Below are positions 25,704 to 35,206 of a DNA stretch of 64,000 bases, one piece after another. Position numbers and translations under genes: made by a program. Origin of the DNA: Polyangiaceae bacterium. GTDB taxonomy: Bacteria > Myxococcota_A > Polyangia > Polyangiales > Polyangiaceae. Under the pieces are notes generated by a model. It was not told the DNA's origin. It searched no databases and saw only the letters and a program-made list of their open reading frames with translations. The stretch spans positions 1 to 64,000 of the forward strand of contig JAICTZ010000010.1 in assembly GCA_025936115.1 (NCBI GenBank), read 5' to 3'. The first letter of the stretch is position 1. Each line of letters opens with the position of its first letter.

Positions 25704-26809
25704 AGCGCGCCTCCGCTCGCTCCTTCGTATTGGTCACAGCCGCACTGTCGTTCGCGTGCGCGGCGACGCCGCGGCCGCGCGTGCTGCTCTCGCTCGACGC
25801 GACCGAAAAGAGCCCCGCCGTGCTTGCCGCACGCGGGCAGGCACCGCAAGCCTTTGCGCGCGCGGAAGCGCTGCGGCACGAGGCTGAGAAGGCGCACGAC
25901 GCAGGGGATCCCGCTGGAGCGCAGATCTTGGGGGAGCAGGCGCTCGCCGCGTTCCAACGCGCCGTCACGCTCGCAGGCGTCACCCGCGCCGAGCAGCGCG
26001 CCGCGGCGGCCGAAGTGAGTCTCACGCGCGTCAAAGGCGCGCTTGCGCAAACCGAGCAAACCCAAAAGCAGCTCGCCGCCGACACGGAAGCGCTCGAGCT
26101 CAGGCTCAAGGTCGCGCGCGAAACGTTGCCGATGCCGGAGAGCGGACCGCCCGCGTCGCCCGAACGGGAGCTCGCGCGGCGCGAAGCGGCTCGCGCCCTC
26201 ACGGCGCAGGCGCGTCTCTTGTGCTCCGCGGCACGTCTGCTCGATCCGAAACGAGCGACGCTCGACCCCGCGTTTCAGAAGATCGCCGACGTCGAGAAGG
26301 TGCTTGCGACGAACGCCACGACGCCGATCGACGACGCGCGCAGCGTGCGGAGCACGTGCCTCGGCGAGCTCACCGCGACGCGCCGCCCGCGCACGCAAGC
26401 GAACCCCGCCGATCCCGCGAGCGACGAGCTCTTGAAACAGCTGAGCGACGCTTCGCTCAAGCCGAGCCGCGACGATCGCGGCGTGGTGGTCACGCTCGAG
26501 AGTCCGTTCGAGCGCGATGACCACCTGACGACGCACGCCGCGAGTCGGCTCGCGGATCTCGCCGGCGTGGCCAAAGCGCATCCGGATTTCCCGCTGCTCG
26601 TCGTCTTGCACGCCGTGGGCAAGCTCGGCGAGGCGCGGGAAACGGCGCGTGGACAGCAGGCCGCGAGCACCCTCCGCGACCATGGTGCCCCACGCGTCGA
26701 AACGGCGAGCGTCGGCATGGCGCTTCCTCGCGTCGACCCGCACGCTGCGGGAGCCGCCGCTCGCAACGACCGGCTCGAAGTCGTGTTCGTCGCGCCGAAC
26801 GCCAGCTGA
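25700..26809 (+). CDS. Lipoprotein with coiled coil and degenerate OmpA-like C-terminus
   Basis: 369 residues; the lipobox is SFAC. Residues 35-190 are helical, with heptad coiled coil (about 110-150) and a conserved-looking repeat region. Residues about 255-369 resemble an OmpA-like peptidoglycan-binding domain: GVVVTLESPF, ASRLADLAGVAKAHPDFPLLVV and RNDRLEVVFV. However, the usual TDxxG and NxxLSxxRA binding residues are weak or missing. The gene pairs with the coiled-coil gene. Peptidoglycan binding is therefore uncertain. Confidence 0.75.
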   Translation: MKRASARSFVLVTAALSFACAATPRPRVLLSLDATEKSPAVLAARGQAPQAFARAEALRHEAEKAHDAGDPAGAQILGEQALAAFQRAVTLAGVTRAEQRAAAAEVSLTRVKGALAQTEQTQKQLAADTEALELRLKVARETLPMPESGPPASPERELARREAARALTAQARLLCSAARLLDPKRATLDPAFQKIADVEKVLATNATTPIDDARSVRSTCLGELTATRRPRTQANPADPASDELLKQLSDASLKPSRDDRGVVVTLESPFERDDHLTTHAASRLADLAGVAKAHPDFPLLVVLHAVGKLGEARETARGQQAASTLRDHGAPRVETASVGMALPRVDPHAAGAAARNDRLEVVFVAPNAS

Positions 26810-26844
26810 GCGACGCGCGACGGCTCCCTCGCAGGCGTTCACCG

Positions 26845-28353
26845 ATGCCGCACGCGCTTCCGTTCTCCGACCGCGCCGAGCGTGCTCGCGCGGCGTTCAC
26901 GACCTTCCGCACCACGAGCCTGGATCAGGCGCTCGAACGCCACCTCCACGAAGACCCGTTCGCGCGGGCCCTCGCGCTCTTTCACGACGCTCGCGCGCGG
27001 GTGCCGGCGTACACGCGCTTTCTCGCCGAGCACGGCTTTGCGAACGCCGACGTGCGCACGCGCGCCGACTTCGCGCGCCTGCCGGCGGTGACGAAGGCGA
27101 ATTACTACCGCCGTCACGCGCTGCCCGAGCTCTGCCGCGACGGACGTCTCGAGCACTCGGATTTCGTGGCTGTCTCGTCGGGCTCGACCGGTGAGCCCGC
27201 CATTTGGCCGCGTTTCGTGAGTGACGAGTTCGCCACGGCCGAGCGCTTCGAGCAGGTCCTCGGCGACGCCTTTCGTGCTCACGAACGCCGGACGCTCGGC
27301 GTCGTGTGCTTTGCGCTCGGGAGCTGGGTCGGCGGCATGTACACGACGATGGCCTGCCGGCACGTCGCGGCGAAGGGCTACCCGCTGACGCTCGTGACGC
27401 CCGGCAATAACGTCGTCGAGATCCTGCGGGTCGTGCGCGCGCTCGCGCCCGCCTTCGAGCAAACGGTGCTCTTCGGCTATCCGCCGTTCCTCAAGGACGT
27501 GATCGACGCGGGCCTGGCCGACGGCCTTCGCTGGAGCGACCACCACGTGCGGCTGGTTACCGCAGGGGAAGTCTTCAGCGAAAGTTGGCGCGCCCTCGTC
27601 GGCGAGCGCGTGGGCTCACCCGAGCTCGCCGTCTCGACGGCGTCGCTCTACGGCACTGCCGACGGGGGCGTGCTCGCGAACGAGACTCCGCTCTCCGTTA
27701 CGATCCGCCGCTTCTTGGCCGAGCACCCGGCAGCCGCTCGCGAGCTCTTCGCCGAGCCACGGCTACCCACGCTCTGCCAGTACGATCCGTGCCACCGCTT
27801 CTTCGAGGTCGACCAGGGCGAGCTCCTCTTCACGGGTGACGGCGGAGCGCCGCTCGTTCGCTACCGCATCCTCGACCGTGGCGGCATCGTCGGTTATGGC
27901 GACATGCTCGCTTTTTGCCGAGACCACGGCGCTGATCCGGTCGCCGACATCGGACCGGTGCGAGCGCGGCAGCAACCGTTCGTGTTCGTCTTTGGTCGCA
28001 CGGGGTTCGCGGTCTCGTACTACGGCGCGAACGTGTTTCCCGAAAACGTCGCGCCGGGGCTCGAAGTACCTGTCATCGCGCCGCACGTCACGGGCAAGTT
28101 CGTGCTCGAAGCAGTGCACGGGAGCGACGAGAACGTGGCGCTTCGCCTGAGCGTGGAACTACTGCCGGCGCGCGCCGAGGACCTGGAGCTCGCGGGCGCG
28201 ATCGCCCGCGCCGTACGGGACGAAATCGAGCGACAGAACAGCGAGTTCAGGAGCTACGTGCCCGAGGCGCGCCGCACGCCCGAGGTCGTTCTCTTGCCGA
28301 ACGGCCACCCCGAGTACTTTCCGAAGGGCGTAAAGCACCGCTACACGCGCTAG
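26845..28353 (+). CDS. PaaK-like adenylate-forming enzyme
   Basis: 502 residues. Adenylate-forming enzyme of the phenylacetate-CoA ligase / coenzyme F390 synthetase branch. Residues about 111-117 hold the Ser/Thr/Gly-rich loop SSGSTGE. Further motifs are SLYGTADGG, FTGDGGAPLVRYR and FGRTGFAVSYYG. It lacks the N-terminal long domain of acyl-CoA synthetases and the C-terminus is short. Substrate is unknown. No pathway partners lie nearby; the next genes upstream are envelope proteins. Confidence 0.75.
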   Translation: MPHALPFSDRAERARAAFTTFRTTSLDQALERHLHEDPFARALALFHDARARVPAYTRFLAEHGFANADVRTRADFARLPAVTKANYYRRHALPELCRDGRLEHSDFVAVSSGSTGEPAIWPRFVSDEFATAERFEQVLGDAFRAHERRTLGVVCFALGSWVGGMYTTMACRHVAAKGYPLTLVTPGNNVVEILRVVRALAPAFEQTVLFGYPPFLKDVIDAGLADGLRWSDHHVRLVTAGEVFSESWRALVGERVGSPELAVSTASLYGTADGGVLANETPLSVTIRRFLAEHPAAARELFAEPRLPTLCQYDPCHRFFEVDQGELLFTGDGGAPLVRYRILDRGGIVGYGDMLAFCRDHGADPVADIGPVRARQQPFVFVFGRTGFAVSYYGANVFPENVAPGLEVPVIAPHVTGKFVLEAVHGSDENVALRLSVELLPARAEDLELAGAIARAVRDEIERQNSEFRSYVPEARRTPEVVLLPNGHPEYFPKGVKHRYTR

Positions 28354-28552
28354 CGGGGCCGCGGCCGCTGACCCAAAGCGGCGCAGATCGCGCACCGAAA
28401 TGAAGGCGCGCCCGCGAGGGGTTGCGCTCAGTCTGGAAACGGAGCCCTCGGACACTACCAGGGCACGTCCGGCCCGCGAGTTCGTCCTGGACTAACGGGA
28501 CAAGCAGGCGAATGCTTGATGGAACCGGGCGCGTGCTCGGTCGAGACCCCCC

Positions 28553-29674
28553 GTGCCCCGCGATTCCCTGTTTGGTGAACGCATTGTTTGGGCTGGTAGA
28601 CCAGCGGTCATTCGACCCTCCGCGTTCCAGCGCTCGCTCGCGTTCGTCTCGTTCTTCGCGGCGGTCATCACGCTATGCTTCGCGCTCGTGGTCGCGATCG
28701 TGCTCAAGGCGGAGTTCGGGCCGCTGCTCGTGTTCGCCTTCTGGTGCGCCACGATGGGACTCGGGATCCTGCAGGGGCCGCGCATCGTGCTCGCGCATTC
28801 GCGTTACGTGGTGACCGACCAGCACGTGATCGCGATCTACGGGCCGATCCGCCGCACCATCGAGCGCAAGGCCATCAGCTTTGCGCGGATCTACTGGGAC
28901 GAGAGCCAGCCGGACGCGGGCGACGTCGAGCTCGTGCGCGCCGTGCCGACGGGCGCGCTGAGGCGGCGCCTCATGCTCCGGCTCATCGGCGTGCGCGCGC
29001 CGGATCGCGTGTGGGCCATCGTGCGCGGCGCCGAGCGGCTCGCGCCCCGCGGCGGAGCGGACCGCCCGCTCACGCAGCGGCTCGACACCGACGAGCGCGT
29101 GATCTGGTCGGCTCAGCCGCGTCAGGCGCTCAAGCGTTTCGTACCGCGGGGCCAGCGCGAATGGGCGCTTTTGGCCATCGCCGCAGCGCTCTTTGCGGGC
29201 GGCGCGCGCATGGCGATCGGCGCCTTTCCCACGCTCCGGCGCGTGCACGAAGGCGGCCTTCAGGTCGGCTCGTTCACGTTTGCGGTGCTCGCGCTCGGCA
29301 TGGGCTCGACGATCCTGCTGCTCATCGGTATCGGCTGCTACCTCGTGTACGACGCGATCATCCGTAGCGGCTATCTCGCTGCCTACACGCGTTACCTCGT
29401 GACGAACAAGCGCGTGCTGATACAGCGCCGCACGGAAGAGCTGCACCTCGATCGGCAGAAGATCTACGAAGTGATCGAATCGCCGAGCGGCGACGGCCTG
29501 CACGACGTGTTCCTCGTGCTCGACGGACCGCGTGCGCGCGCCGTCGCGGCGAGCGGCGCCTTCGGCGAAATTTCGCGCGGTCCCCACCTGCGTCCCGTGT
29601 TCGAAGCCGTCGAAGACGCCGAGGGCGTATCGCGCATCCTGCGCGGCCCGCCGGAGCTGCCGCACGCCGCCTAG
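28553..29674 (+). CDS. Membrane protein with PH-like domains
   Basis: 373 residues from a GTG. The pattern is: short N-terminus (GERIVWAGRP), two membrane helices at about 30-47 and 55-73, a beta-rich PH-like domain at about 78-160 (YVVTDQHVIAIYG), then a second copy: DERVIWSAQPRQ, two helices (about 205-222 and 235-257), and YLVTNKRVLIQ. So the layout is internally duplicated. The proteins belong to the bPH (PF03703-like) membrane type of unknown function. No neighbour suggests a role. Confidence 0.75.
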   Translation: MPRDSLFGERIVWAGRPAVIRPSAFQRSLAFVSFFAAVITLCFALVVAIVLKAEFGPLLVFAFWCATMGLGILQGPRIVLAHSRYVVTDQHVIAIYGPIRRTIERKAISFARIYWDESQPDAGDVELVRAVPTGALRRRLMLRLIGVRAPDRVWAIVRGAERLAPRGGADRPLTQRLDTDERVIWSAQPRQALKRFVPRGQREWALLAIAAALFAGGARMAIGAFPTLRRVHEGGLQVGSFTFAVLALGMGSTILLLIGIGCYLVYDAIIRSGYLAAYTRYLVTNKRVLIQRRTEELHLDRQKIYEVIESPSGDGLHDVFLVLDGPRARAVAASGAFGEISRGPHLRPVFEAVEDAEGVSRILRGPPELPHAA

Positions 29675-29695
29675 CTCGAGCCGCGCCCCGAAGGC

Positions 29696-30664
29696 TCAGG
29701 GATTCGACTTTCGACGCGCATGCGGCAGGCGCATGAGCTCCCGCATGCAACGTTCGCGGTGCCCCTTCGCGTTCGGTACCCAGACCTCGTCGGCGCGCGC
29801 AGCGAGCAGGTACGCGTCCCAATCGGCGACGGCCTGCTCGAGCTCGATGCGACGGGCCCGTAAATCGTGCTCCACCCGTGCGCGCGTCATCGCGAGCAGC
29901 GCGCCCACATAAAAGCGCTCGTACGACGGTGAGAAAAACGCACCCGGCAGCTCGAGCAATTCGTCCGTCGCGTACGCGGAGATCGGCAGCGCGATGGCGA
30001 GCCCCTGCTCGAAGACGGAATACGCCGACGGCAGGTCTCCCTGACGTTCGAGCACGAGCCCCAGACCAAAACGCGCAAGCGCCTGGAGCGCCGGTTCGCG
30101 GGCGGCCGCCGCTGCCTCCCGATAGTCCGACTCGGCGCGCGGCAACGCTCGGAGCTCGGCTTCCGCGGCCGCGCGTCGGCAGAAAGCGAGCGCGCGCTGG
30201 TCCGGATCGAGGGCGAGCTCGAGCGCGCGGCTCTCCGCGTCGACGGCGGCCCCCGGATCGCCCCGGAGCGCGCGCAACAGTCCGAGCTCGAGCCAAGCCT
30301 TGGCGAGCAGCGGGCTCACGGGTAGCTCGCTGACTGCATGTTCGAGCAGCCGCTCGGCGTCGGCGTTCCTGTTCACGTCCGCGGCGAGCAGCACGCGCGC
30401 CATCATGAACGCGAGTCGTGGATCGGCGGGATGGTTGATGCGCGCAAGCTCGATCAGCGCGACGCCGGCGCGCGCGATGCGCTCCGCCGTGTCCGGCTCA
30501 CGTGCCGCGAGGGCCATCTCGTCCAGGCGCCGCTCGAGAGCGACGAGCAAGCGCGCTTCGCCTGGATTCTTCGCGCGCTGCCACACGGACGGCGCCGCAC
30601 GCGCACGCGTCGCAGGTACGGCGAGCGCGACGACGACCCCGAGCGCGAGCAGAGCGCGTCGCAA
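29696..30664 (-). CDS. Secreted TPR-repeat protein
   Basis: About 322 residues from the TTG at 30664, two bases after the upstream stop; this start gives a signal peptide (LLALGVVVALAVPATRARA). The mature part is helical with TPR-like repeats of about 34 residues (GDPGAAVDAESRALELAL, then GDLPSAYSVFEQGLAIAL). A longer frame upstream is out of phase with biology because it overlaps the preceding gene. It is the second gene of a TPR pair. Confidence 0.8.
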   Translation of the reverse strand: MRRALLALGVVVALAVPATRARAAPSVWQRAKNPGEARLLVALERRLDEMALAAREPDTAERIARAGVALIELARINHPADPRLAFMMARVLLAADVNRNADAERLLEHAVSELPVSPLLAKAWLELGLLRALRGDPGAAVDAESRALELALDPDQRALAFCRRAAAEAELRALPRAESDYREAAAAAREPALQALARFGLGLVLERQGDLPSAYSVFEQGLAIALPISAYATDELLELPGAFFSPSYERFYVGALLAMTRARVEHDLRARRIELEQAVADWDAYLLAARADEVWVPNAKGHRERCMRELMRLPHARRKSNP

Positions 30665-30666
30665 AG

Positions 30667-31641
30667 CTACCGCCCTTTGCCGCTCTTTCCGAGCGCGCGG
30701 CGGGCGTGCTCCGCCCAAGCTCCACGTCCGGCAGCGCTCGCGAGGAACGCTCGCCAGTGCGCGCGCCGCAGCGCTTCGTCGCGGCCCCAGGCAAGCTCGG
30801 CGATCGCGGCGTGAAGCTCGCCGTCGAGCAACATGATACGGCTCGGCCGGATCGCGGCGGGCGACGGCGTAAGCTCGCCGCTCGGGCTGAGGGCCGTCTC
30901 GGCGACGCGCGCGCGCTCGGCCTGGCTGAGCTCGCTCTCGAGATCCCACGGGCCCTCGGCCTCACGCGCGGCGGCTCGCGCTTGTTCGGTCCTGCCGGCG
31001 CGATCGAGCGCGAGCGCCGTGAGCGCAAGCATGAGGTCGTGATCGCCCGCGAGCGGGATGGAGCGTGCGGTTTCGAGATAGCCGAGCGCTTCGTCGAGGC
31101 TGCCGGGCCCGCGAGCGAGCGCGAGGCTTGCCGCTTCGATCACGGCCGTCCGCTCCGTTTGCCGCGAACCGAGCAGCGCCGCGCGCGGCACGAGCAGACG
31201 ATAAGCACGTGCCGCTTGCTCGAGCGCACCCGCGGCGAGCGCCGTGCGCGCGACGTCGAAGAGCGACGGGGCGTCATCGAGCGGCGCGGATTTTTCCTCG
31301 ACGAACGGCGCGAGCAGCACCCAAGCTTCTGGCACGCGGCCGAGCCGAAGCAGCGCGCGTCCCTCGAGGAGCCTGGCCGCCGGGGCGTTCGGCTCGAACG
31401 ACGCCGCCGAACGCGCGAGCGCCAGGGCGTCGGCGGGTGTGTGCTCGAGCCGCGCGGTGGCACGCGAGAGCAAGCGGCACGAGAGCGCGACTTCCGGCAG
31501 ACGCGCTCGGGTCCAGAGCGTCGGATCAGTGCGCCCGGCGTGCGGCCGACACGCCTCGGGACGCGCACCCGCAGCAGCCGCGGCGGCGAGCTCCGCGGGC
31601 GGGGGTAGACCAAACGAGACCGTCGCGGGCCAAAAGGGCAT
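30667..31641 (-). CDS. TPR-like protein
   Basis: 324 residues. Helical repeats cover most of the length (DALALARSAASFEPNAPAARLLEGRALLRLG pattern, read here in parts). Its N-terminus is hydrophobic but lacks a typical signal peptide. It ends two bases before the next TPR gene, which points to one transcript. Protein-protein interaction is expected; the partner is unknown. Upstream is purA, with a 60-bp gap. Confidence 0.7.
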   Translation of the reverse strand: MPFWPATVSFGLPPPAELAAAAAAGARPEACRPHAGRTDPTLWTRARLPEVALSCRLLSRATARLEHTPADALALARSAASFEPNAPAARLLEGRALLRLGRVPEAWVLLAPFVEEKSAPLDDAPSLFDVARTALAAGALEQAARAYRLLVPRAALLGSRQTERTAVIEAASLALARGPGSLDEALGYLETARSIPLAGDHDLMLALTALALDRAGRTEQARAAAREAEGPWDLESELSQAERARVAETALSPSGELTPSPAAIRPSRIMLLDGELHAAIAELAWGRDEALRRAHWRAFLASAAGRGAWAEHARRALGKSGKGR

Positions 31642-31701
31642 GCGCCGGGCTTAGTTTACACCCGGCGCCGTCGCCGAGCCGGCCTTTGGAGGCTCGAGCG
31701 T

Positions 31702-33015
31702 TCAGGGCGCGGCGGCGCGACCCACGAACGGATTGTGCAGCATGATGGTCTCCGAACGGCGCGGCCCGACGCTCACGAGGTAGACCGGCGCTCCGGTCTC
31801 CTTCTCGAGGAAGCGGATGTAGGCGCGCGCCGCGCTCGGCAGCTCGTCGAGCACGCGCGCACTTTCGAGCTTTTCCTGCCAGCCTTCGAGCTCCACGTAC
31901 ACGGGCTTCATCAGCTCTGGCCGGTCGAGCAAATCGAGTGGCAAGTCGTTCACGCGGCCCTCGGGCGTGTCGTACGCCACGCATACCTTGAGCGTCGAGA
32001 GACCCGTGAGAACATCGAGCTTGGTGAGGGCGAGACCGTCGAAGCCGTTGACGCGCGCGGCGTAGCGGAGCGCGGGCAAGTCCAGCCAGCCCGTGCGTCG
32101 CGGGCGCCCGGTGACGGAGCCGAACTCGGCGCCGACCTCGCGCAAATGGTCGCCCTCGGCGTTGCCGAGCTCGGTCGGGAACGGGCCCGCGCCGACGCGC
32201 GTCGTGTACGCCTTCGTGATGCCGATCACCGTATTGATGCGGTTCGGACCGATTCCCGCGCCGACCGACGCCCCGCCGGCGACCGCCGAGCTCGAGGTGA
32301 CGAACGGGTACGTGCCGTGATCGAGATCGAGCAGGGTGCCTTGCGCCCCTTCGAGCATCACGCTCTTGCCCGCCTTGATGCTCTCGCTCACGAGCGCCGA
32401 AGTGTCGCGCAGGAGCGGCACGAGGCGCGGTGCCGAGGCGAGGAGCGCACTCGCGAGCGCCTCCGCCGACGGAACGCTGCCGCCGAGCGACTTGATCGTG
32501 GGCGCCCAGCCCGCGAGCGCCGCGTCCACGCGTTCCCGTAGGCGCGCGGGGTGCCGGAGATCGCCGGCGCGCACGCCGTTACGGCGCGCCTTGTCCTCGT
32601 AAGCCGGACCGATGCCCTTCTTCGTGGTCCCGATCGCCCGCCCGGCCGGTGCCGTGGTCTCGCGCAGGGTGTCTACCAGGACGTGGTACGGCAAGATCAG
32701 GTGCGCGCGGTCGCTCAGCGCCAGGCGCGACCCGAGCTCGACGTGACCACGCCGCCCGAGCTCGTCGATTTCGCCGAGCAGCACGTCCGGATCGACGACC
32801 ATGCCCTGCCCGAGCACGCAGAGCGTCGCCGGTCGCAGGATCCCACTCGGGAGCAGCCGAACCACGAGCTTGTCGTCACCGACGACGAGCGTGTGTCCGG
32901 CGTTCGGCCCGCCGGCGAAACGCACGACGACCTCGGCAAACTCCGTATAGATATCGACGATCTTCCCCTTCCCCTCGTCGCCCCACTGCGCGCCAACGAT
33001 TGCTACGACAGACAT
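31702..33015 (-). CDS. purA: Adenylosuccinate synthetase
   Basis: 437 residues. Joins IMP and aspartate with GTP to make adenylosuccinate, the first committed step to AMP. The N-terminal WGDEGKGK motif, NAGHTLVV, GTTKKGIGPAYEDKA and TSLKV-like segments and the C-terminal GPRRSET are typical. Length is normal (about 430). It follows hisZ after 52 bp on the same strand; hisZ-purA adjacency is known from several proteobacteria. Confidence 0.97.
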   Translation of the reverse strand: MSVVAIVGAQWGDEGKGKIVDIYTEFAEVVVRFAGGPNAGHTLVVGDDKLVVRLLPSGILRPATLCVLGQGMVVDPDVLLGEIDELGRRGHVELGSRLALSDRAHLILPYHVLVDTLRETTAPAGRAIGTTKKGIGPAYEDKARRNGVRAGDLRHPARLRERVDAALAGWAPTIKSLGGSVPSAEALASALLASAPRLVPLLRDTSALVSESIKAGKSVMLEGAQGTLLDLDHGTYPFVTSSSAVAGGASVGAGIGPNRINTVIGITKAYTTRVGAGPFPTELGNAEGDHLREVGAEFGSVTGRPRRTGWLDLPALRYAARVNGFDGLALTKLDVLTGLSTLKVCVAYDTPEGRVNDLPLDLLDRPELMKPVYVELEGWQEKLESARVLDELPSAARAYIRFLEKETGAPVYLVSVGPRRSETIMLHNPFVGRAAAP

Positions 33016-33067
33016 GACTATGCTCTTGCTTTCAGCGGGGCTCGGCCCGACGGATGATCCTCACCAC

Positions 33068-34390
33068 TTACTCGGTGCTGCCGGCTCGTTCGAGCAGGGC
33101 GGCGACCGCGGCACCGAGCGCCCGCGCGTCGCGGGGCAGTGCCTGGCGTTCCTGGTCCTCGACGCGAACGAGCGTCGCGGTGGTGAGCGTGATTTCCACG
33201 ACGTGCGTGTAGCGCCAAGCGCGCGCGTAGGCGAGCGGATCGCCCCCGGGGCAGGCCGCGCAGTCGACGCGACAAGCGCGTAACCCGGCGAGAACGGCGG
33301 AGTCTTCGCCGAAAACGAGCACGCGTGCGGCCCGCCGGCGGGGCCGGCCCGCTACCGTGAGCGCCCAGGAGAGCTCGTCCAGACCGAACGCGAACCCTGC
33401 GGCAGGACGCGATCGACCGAACCGGGCGCAGAGCCCGTCGTAACGGCCGCCCGCGGCGATGGAGCGTCCCGGGCCGGCGGCGTGGATCTGGAAGACGGGC
33501 CCCGTGTAGTAGGCGAGATCGCGCGTTTCGGCGAGGTCGATGACGAGGCGCGGCGCGAGCTCGGCGCGCTCTAGGGCCTCGGCGAGCGCGCGGAGCTCCT
33601 CGAGCCCCGCGCGCGCTTTGGTGGAACCGAGCGCCCGCTCGGCGGCGGCCCACACGCCGCTCGAACCGTGCAACGTCGGCAGCTCGGTGAGCGCGCGGAG
33701 CTCGGCCCCGCGCAGACCTTGGGCTTCGGCGCGTCGTGTGAGCTCGGTCACGTCGCGAACACTCAGCGCTTCGACGATGGGGGTGCGTGCGTCGGGCTCG
33801 AGCTCGTCGAGCAACGCCGCGGCGATGCCTGCATGGCCGAGATCGAGCGTGAAGTCTTCGAGCCCCGCGCGACGTACGGCTGCCACCGCGACCTCGAGCA
33901 CTTCGAGATCGGCCCCGACGCCGCCCTGCCCTACGAGCTCGATGCCCGCCTGCGGGATCTGCCGCTCGTGGCGCGCGCGCTCGTGCTGCCGACGCACGAT
34001 GTTGCCCTGGTAGCTGAGTCGTGCCGGGCCAGGCGCATCCGCGAGCCGCGTCCCCATGATGCGCGCGATCTGGGCCGTCATGTCCGGCCGGAGCACGACC
34101 ACCGAGCCGGTTTCCGGTTCGATGAAGCGGAGTAGCTCCTCGTCGACCAGAGCGCCCAGGCCGCGCTCGAGCACGGCGCCGTACTCGAACATCGGGAGCA
34201 TGACTTGCTCGTAGCCATGGAGAGCAAAGGTCTCCATCAAGCAGCGCGACAGCTCGCTCTGCTCCCGCGCTTCGGCGGGCAAAAGGTCGCGCATGCCGGC
34301 CGGCAGCGGGTGCACGAGTCCCGGCTGGTGGAGAGTCGCTCGGCTCGGAGGAGCAGGGTCGCGCGGCGGAGGAACGGAGGCGGACGGCAA
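33068..34390 (-). CDS. hisZ: ATP phosphoribosyltransferase regulatory subunit
   Basis: 440 residues from a TTG at 34390; a GTG near 34315 would begin at LVHPLPAG and also keeps the domain. HisZ is a class-II synthetase relative without tRNA charging. It regulates the short HisG that begins histidine synthesis. The fold's motifs are LPAGMRDLLP, VVLRPDMTAQIAR, YQGNIVRRQ, YYTGPVFQIHA and AAGGRYDGL. The C-terminal anticodon-binding domain of true HisRS is much reduced. A partner hisG is not in the window. Confidence 0.9.
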   Translation of the reverse strand: MPSASVPPPRDPAPPSRATLHQPGLVHPLPAGMRDLLPAEAREQSELSRCLMETFALHGYEQVMLPMFEYGAVLERGLGALVDEELLRFIEPETGSVVVLRPDMTAQIARIMGTRLADAPGPARLSYQGNIVRRQHERARHERQIPQAGIELVGQGGVGADLEVLEVAVAAVRRAGLEDFTLDLGHAGIAAALLDELEPDARTPIVEALSVRDVTELTRRAEAQGLRGAELRALTELPTLHGSSGVWAAAERALGSTKARAGLEELRALAEALERAELAPRLVIDLAETRDLAYYTGPVFQIHAAGPGRSIAAGGRYDGLCARFGRSRPAAGFAFGLDELSWALTVAGRPRRRAARVLVFGEDSAVLAGLRACRVDCAACPGGDPLAYARAWRYTHVVEITLTTATLVRVEDQERQALPRDARALGAAVAALLERAGSTE

Positions 34391-34426
34391 AGCCGCGGCA
34401 GCCTAACATGGAGGTAGACTCACCGC

Positions 34427-35188
34427 ATGAGTCATCCCCACGCGCAGCCCGAAGGTCACGCCCCGGGCGAAGCCCCGCTCGACGTGCGCGAGCGCGGAGC
34501 GCAACGCGACGGCCAGCCGCAGCTCCTCGATCGCCGCCTCTTCATGCAGCTCCTCGTGCTCGACTGCCGTGCCGAGCCCGGAGCCGCCGCCTCGACGCAA
34601 AAGCTCGCCGCGCTTTTGCGTGCCGCAAACGTGGGTTCGGTGATTTACGAGGACGTGAACGATCCCTTCGGCGTCGGTCTTTTGACCTTCACGGAAGATC
34701 CCGCCGATTTCGTGACCAAAGTGCGCCCCGCGGTTGCGGCGCTCGGCGCGGCCGTAGCGCTGCGACCGGAATTCACCATGCTCGGCCGGAGTTACAGCTC
34801 CGGCTTCGAGCAGGATCTCGAGTTTTGGTTGCTGAAGCGCCCGCGCGAAACGGTGCTCAACGAAGCTTGGCCGTGGGCCATCTGGTATCCCCTGCGCCGC
34901 ACGGGCGCGTTCGCGCGCCTCGAACCCCGCGATCAAGGCGGCATCCTGCGCGAGCACGGGACGATCGGCAAAACGTACGCCGCGGCCGATCTGGCTCACG
35001 ACGTCCGGCTCGCGTGTCACGGGCTCGACGCCAAGGACAACGAGTTCGTGATCGGGCTCATCGGCAAGGAGCTTCATCCGCTCTCGCACGTCGTGCAGTC
35101 GATGCGCACGACGCGTCAGACGGCGGAGTTCATCGCGCAGATGGGCCCGTTCTTCGTCGGGCGCGCCGTGGTTCGCACGCCGGGTTGA
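34427..35188 (+). CDS. Chlorite-dismutase-family heme protein
   Basis: 253 residues; the ribosome-binding site GGAGGT is 11 bases upstream of the ATG. The N-terminal 30 residues are variable. The C-terminal half carries the heme region (REHGTIGKTYAAADL, with its His as probable proximal heme ligand) and HPLSHVVQSMRTTRQT. Within the family (chlorite dismutase, HemQ/ChdC coproheme decarboxylase and others) the exact activity depends on a distal Arg/Gln that I cannot place with confidence. No heme-synthesis genes flank it. It is divergent from hisZ. Confidence 0.8.
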   Translation: MSHPHAQPEGHAPGEAPLDVRERGAQRDGQPQLLDRRLFMQLLVLDCRAEPGAAASTQKLAALLRAANVGSVIYEDVNDPFGVGLLTFTEDPADFVTKVRPAVAALGAAVALRPEFTMLGRSYSSGFEQDLEFWLLKRPRETVLNEAWPWAIWYPLRRTGAFARLEPRDQGGILREHGTIGKTYAAADLAHDVRLACHGLDAKDNEFVIGLIGKELHPLSHVVQSMRTTRQTAEFIAQMGPFFVGRAVVRTPG

Positions 35189-35206
35189 GCCGGGCGACGC
35201 CGCGTC

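Noticed and set aside
33018..34409. Minus-strand frame of 463 codons
   Set aside because: It overlaps hisZ in another frame; Arg/Ala-rich composition, while hisZ has clear class-II motifs.
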